Source: Blastocatellia bacterium | GTDB taxonomy: Bacteria > Acidobacteriota > Blastocatellia > Pyrinomonadales > Pyrinomonadaceae | Reading direction: 5' to 3' | Assembly (NCBI GenBank): GCA_003488005.1 | Contig: DNND01000102.1 | Location: 7,171-13,949 of the forward strand | Length of the DNA stretch: 6,779 nucleotides | Shown: one piece after another, positions 4,912 to 6,779 of the stretch | Position numbering within the stretch: the stretch's first letter is position 1 | Layout of the letters: every line of letters begins with the position of its first letter | Position numbers and translations under genes: made by a program | The notes under the pieces: generated by a model | What the model saw: only the letters and a program-made list of their open reading frames with translations | Database searches by the model: none | Told to the model about the DNA's origin: nothing

Positions 4912-5880
4912 ATGAAGATTCTCGTCACCGGCGCAACCGGATTCATCGGCGGCGCCGTCGCCCGAAAGCTGTTGCAGCAAGGCCATCAGGTCGTGGCTAT
5001 GTCGCAAACTGAGGACGCCTTCGCAAAGCTGCGAGCCGCTGGGATGACACCAGTCATCGGCGACTTCGCTAATCCCGCGAGCCTGGTCGCTCCCGTAACC
5101 GAGGTAGATGCGGTCGTCAGCCTCGCCAGCATCGGACAAATCGAGGGGACTCCGGAGAGCTTCGCCAAGGATCGTGACGCCGTGGAGGTGATGATCAAGG
5201 CCGCCGGCGATGCGGGAAATCCATTCATCTTCACCAGCGGCTCGGCGATCTTCGGTGTCTTCACCAAGGGTGAGGCCAGCCCGACCATCTTCGATGAAGA
5301 CCACCCCGTCCCGCTTCCCGCGTCGGTATTTGCACCGCCCAAGGCTGAGATACCGCAGCCGTTAATCGACGGCTTCGGTGGCTCAATGGCGCCCCGAGCC
5401 GAGACGGAGAGAGCTGTGCTCAACGCAACCGGCGTTCGCGGAATGGTGATTCGACCGGGTCTCGTCTACGGCGAGGGCAGGGGCTACGACCTGCCCAATC
5501 TGATCGCCCTGACCAAGACGCATGGCGCTGCACCGCATCTCGGAATAGGCGGCGTTCGGCAGGGCTACGTGCATCTCGACGACCTGGTTGAAGTCTACGT
5601 CCTGGCACTTGAACGCGCCCCGGCTGGCACGATGCTCCATGCCGTGACCGACGAGATCGCCCTTGGGGATCTAGCCGCGGCGGCCAGCCGACTTGTGGGC
5701 GCGGGCGGCCGAACCGAGGCCTTGTCACTTCTGGAGATGTACACCCGAGGAGGCGGAGGCGGCGTGAGCCTGTCGGTGAATAAGCGCCTCGCCAGCGAGA
5801 AGACCCGAAAAGTTCTGAACTGGACGCCGACCAGATATGACATTTTGGAAGACGTAGAGCATGGCTCCTATGCGGTTTAA
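4912..5880 (+). CDS. Atypical SDR, NAD-dependent epimerase/dehydratase-like protein
   Basis: The 322-residue protein has an extended-SDR Rossmann fold: cofactor motif TGATGFIGG (6-14), a strand before GDF (50-52), FTSGSAIFG (107-115), RPGLVYGEG (181-189), YVHLDDLVEVYVLALE (219-234) and LNWTP (302-306), a typical C-terminal substrate-domain ending. The region that should carry the catalytic YxxxK instead reads MAPRAETERAVL (159-170), with neither residue in place. This matches the atypical SDR groups that keep cofactor binding but lose the classical active site, so the reaction cannot be predicted; an isomerase or reductase with a different mechanism, or a regulatory dinucleotide sensor, is possible. 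A five-glycine run (280-284) lies in the C-terminal part. Two GAGG sequences (4896-4899, 4905-4908) precede ATG 4912, at 12 and 3 bases. It appears monocistronic. Confidence 0.88.
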   Translation: MKILVTGATGFIGGAVARKLLQQGHQVVAMSQTEDAFAKLRAAGMTPVIGDFANPASLVAPVTEVDAVVSLASIGQIEGTPESFAKDRDAVEVMIKAAGDAGNPFIFTSGSAIFGVFTKGEASPTIFDEDHPVPLPASVFAPPKAEIPQPLIDGFGGSMAPRAETERAVLNATGVRGMVIRPGLVYGEGRGYDLPNLIALTKTHGAAPHLGIGGVRQGYVHLDDLVEVYVLALERAPAGTMLHAVTDEIALGDLAAAASRLVGAGGRTEALSLLEMYTRGGGGGVSLSVNKRLASEKTRKVLNWTPTRYDILEDVEHGSYAV

Positions 5881-5993
5881 GCACTTCGGAATCTAAGAAC
5901 CAGTGGAGCTATCCCGCACCTTTTGCCTCCGGTAGAAGCAACCGCCGGACGTGGACGTTGAGCGACACGCCACGGAACAACAATCAACAAGAA

Positions 5994-5998
5994 AGGGG
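5994..5998 (+). promoter_or_regulatory. Shine-Dalgarno that sets the start at 6006
   Basis: AGGGG lies 7 bases before ATG 6006. The in-frame TTG at 5958 lacks such a site and would add 16 low-complexity residues. Confidence 0.6.
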
Positions 5999-6005
5999 AC
6001 CAACC

Positions 6006-6644
6006 ATGGCAACACAAAAGCAAGTGAAGACAAAATCGGAGCAGTCGACGGACCTCGAGGAGAAGGTGCAAAAACTACGGCAGCTTTACGCTGACGGGAC
6101 AGACATTCAGAAATCCGCGCTGGAGAACGTGATCCGCGCTCTAGAGTCGGGCGCGCCGGCAAAGGACCCGGCAGCGCCGGTTCGAACCGCGGGCCGGATC
6201 GGTCGCCGGCAGGGTAAGGTGTCGGAGCTGACGGTGATCGCTCCGCTCGCACCAGGCGGAGCCAAGCGGATGCGCGCTTTTCTGGAGATTCTTCACGGCA
6301 GCATTGGCAATGAAATGGTGGATATGGTTGGCACCGTCCATGACATGCGCTTCGTGATTCTGGATAACGATACGAAGCTTCTTTTCTGCACTGCCTACGA
6401 TCTCGACTGGGATCCCTACATCGAAGACTTCGCGACGAAGATCCCCGACATCCTCGACCTCCAGTTCGGCGATGTCGAAGGTTGGCCCGGCGTCCGTAGC
6501 CCGAAGGTCAAGGACTTCATCGCGAGCCACCAGATCACAGCGGACTTCTGGTACGTCGCCAATCCTAATCTGACCGTGGTGGAGACGAGACGGCTTGAGC
6601 GTATCGGCAAAGCGACCGAAGAATTCCTCGACAAGATCAGCTAA
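6006..6644 (+). CDS. Uncharacterised protein paired with a DyP-type peroxidase-like gene
   Basis: I do not recognise this 212-residue protein by name. Residues about 14-48 form a charged, probably helical segment (LEEKVQKLRQLYADG), followed by a Pro/Ala/Arg-rich linker (49-70). The core from about 72 starts with a strand (ELTVIAPLAPGG), a helix (AKRMRAFLEIL) and the pair MVGTVHDMRFVILD and KLLFCTAYDLDWDPYIEDF (107-142). The alternation of strands and helices resembles a dimeric alpha+beta barrel as seen in ABM and DyP proteins; this is inference. No signal peptide or membrane segment is seen. It ends 15 bp before the next gene, which starts like a DyP-type peroxidase, so the two are probably co-transcribed and work together. 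A role as peroxidase partner or small redox/haem-handling protein is speculative. Confidence 0.7.
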   Translation: MATQKQVKTKSEQSTDLEEKVQKLRQLYADGTDIQKSALENVIRALESGAPAKDPAAPVRTAGRIGRRQGKVSELTVIAPLAPGGAKRMRAFLEILHGSIGNEMVDMVGTVHDMRFVILDNDTKLLFCTAYDLDWDPYIEDFATKIPDILDLQFGDVEGWPGVRSPKVKDFIASHQITADFWYVANPNLTVVETRRLERIGKATEEFLDKIS

Positions 6645-6659
6645 TCACGGAAGGACGCC

Positions 6660-6779
6660 ATGTCATCAGAAGATCGAGTCGGCGAAGATTCACGCAACTG
6701 CATCGCCGTCGACCTCCACGACATTCAAGCGACTATTCTGCGCCATCGTCCGGAGCCGTACTTCGGCACGCACGTCTTC
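6660..6779 (+). CDS. Probable DyP-type peroxidase-like protein, N-terminal fragment cut by the window end
   Basis: Only 40 codons are visible, in frame to the last base. After a polar leader (SSEDRVGEDSRN) the protein reads DLHDIQATILR and then RHRPEPYFGTHVF, which resembles the start of dye-decolorising peroxidase-type haem proteins, where DIQ(G/A)-x-(I/V)-LR leads into the first barrel strand. The haem ligand and the catalytic GxxDG motif lie beyond the window, so activity cannot be judged. GGAAGGA (6649-6655) precedes ATG 6660 at good spacing, and the gene is 15 bp from its upstream neighbour. Alternatives are other members of the dimeric alpha+beta barrel fold. Confidence 0.55.
   Translation, partial: MSSEDRVGEDSRNCIAVDLHDIQATILRHRPEPYFGTHVF

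Noticed and set aside
5420..5884. A 154-codon minus-strand open frame over the epimerase-like gene
   Set aside because: The arginine- and proline-rich translation is typical of a GC-rich antisense frame.

Overview
This is a 6.8 kb stretch of bacterial chromosome with a mixed, accessory-looking gene set. There are no rRNA or tRNA genes, CRISPR arrays or transposases. Two palindromic non-coding repeats (1-83 and 4739-4840), the mid-to-high GC content and the ordinary Shine-Dalgarno sites suggest a soil bacterium of the Acidobacteriota or Verrucomicrobiota type. That assignment rests on remembered resemblance of the repeats to ones in those phyla and is an inference.

Region by region: (a) 1-83 is a perfect 23-bp inverted repeat around a 37-nt loop. 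(b) 244-1038 encodes a classical short-chain dehydrogenase with an operator-like palindrome upstream. (c) 1039-1243 is the 3' end of an acyl-CoA synthetase gene, lying directly behind the dehydrogenase stop codon; the rest of that gene is absent, so this is a recombination scar. (d) 1255-1724, minus strand, is a ParE-type toxin and its small antitoxin with a 4-bp GTGA overlap. (e) 1871-2554, minus strand, is an HNH-like zinc-finger protein with a C-terminal winged-helix-like domain, an architecture typical of defence or accessory loci. (f) 2913-4724 holds a small antibiotic-biosynthesis-monooxygenase-like protein followed by an NAD(P)-dependent aldehyde dehydrogenase close to succinate-semialdehyde dehydrogenases. 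(g) 4739-4840 is a repeat that can fold into a perfect four-way junction. (h) 4912-5880 is an atypical NAD(P)-binding SDR/epimerase-like protein lacking the usual YxxxK. (i) 6006-6644 and 6660-6779 (cut by the window end) form a tight pair: a protein not recognised by name, with a predicted alpha+beta barrel-like core, and the N-terminus of a probable DyP-type peroxidase-like protein.

The genes do not form one pathway. They read as small independent modules: a redox gene, a toxin-antitoxin addiction module, a probable defence nuclease, a two-gene monooxygenase/aldehyde-oxidation unit, an orphan SDR and a peroxidase pair. They are separated by repeats and a gene remnant, as in a region that has taken repeated insertions. 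The most notable items are the cruciform repeat at 4739-4840, the HNH/winged-helix protein next to a toxin-antitoxin module, the truncated ligase scar, and the two-gene unit at the right edge.
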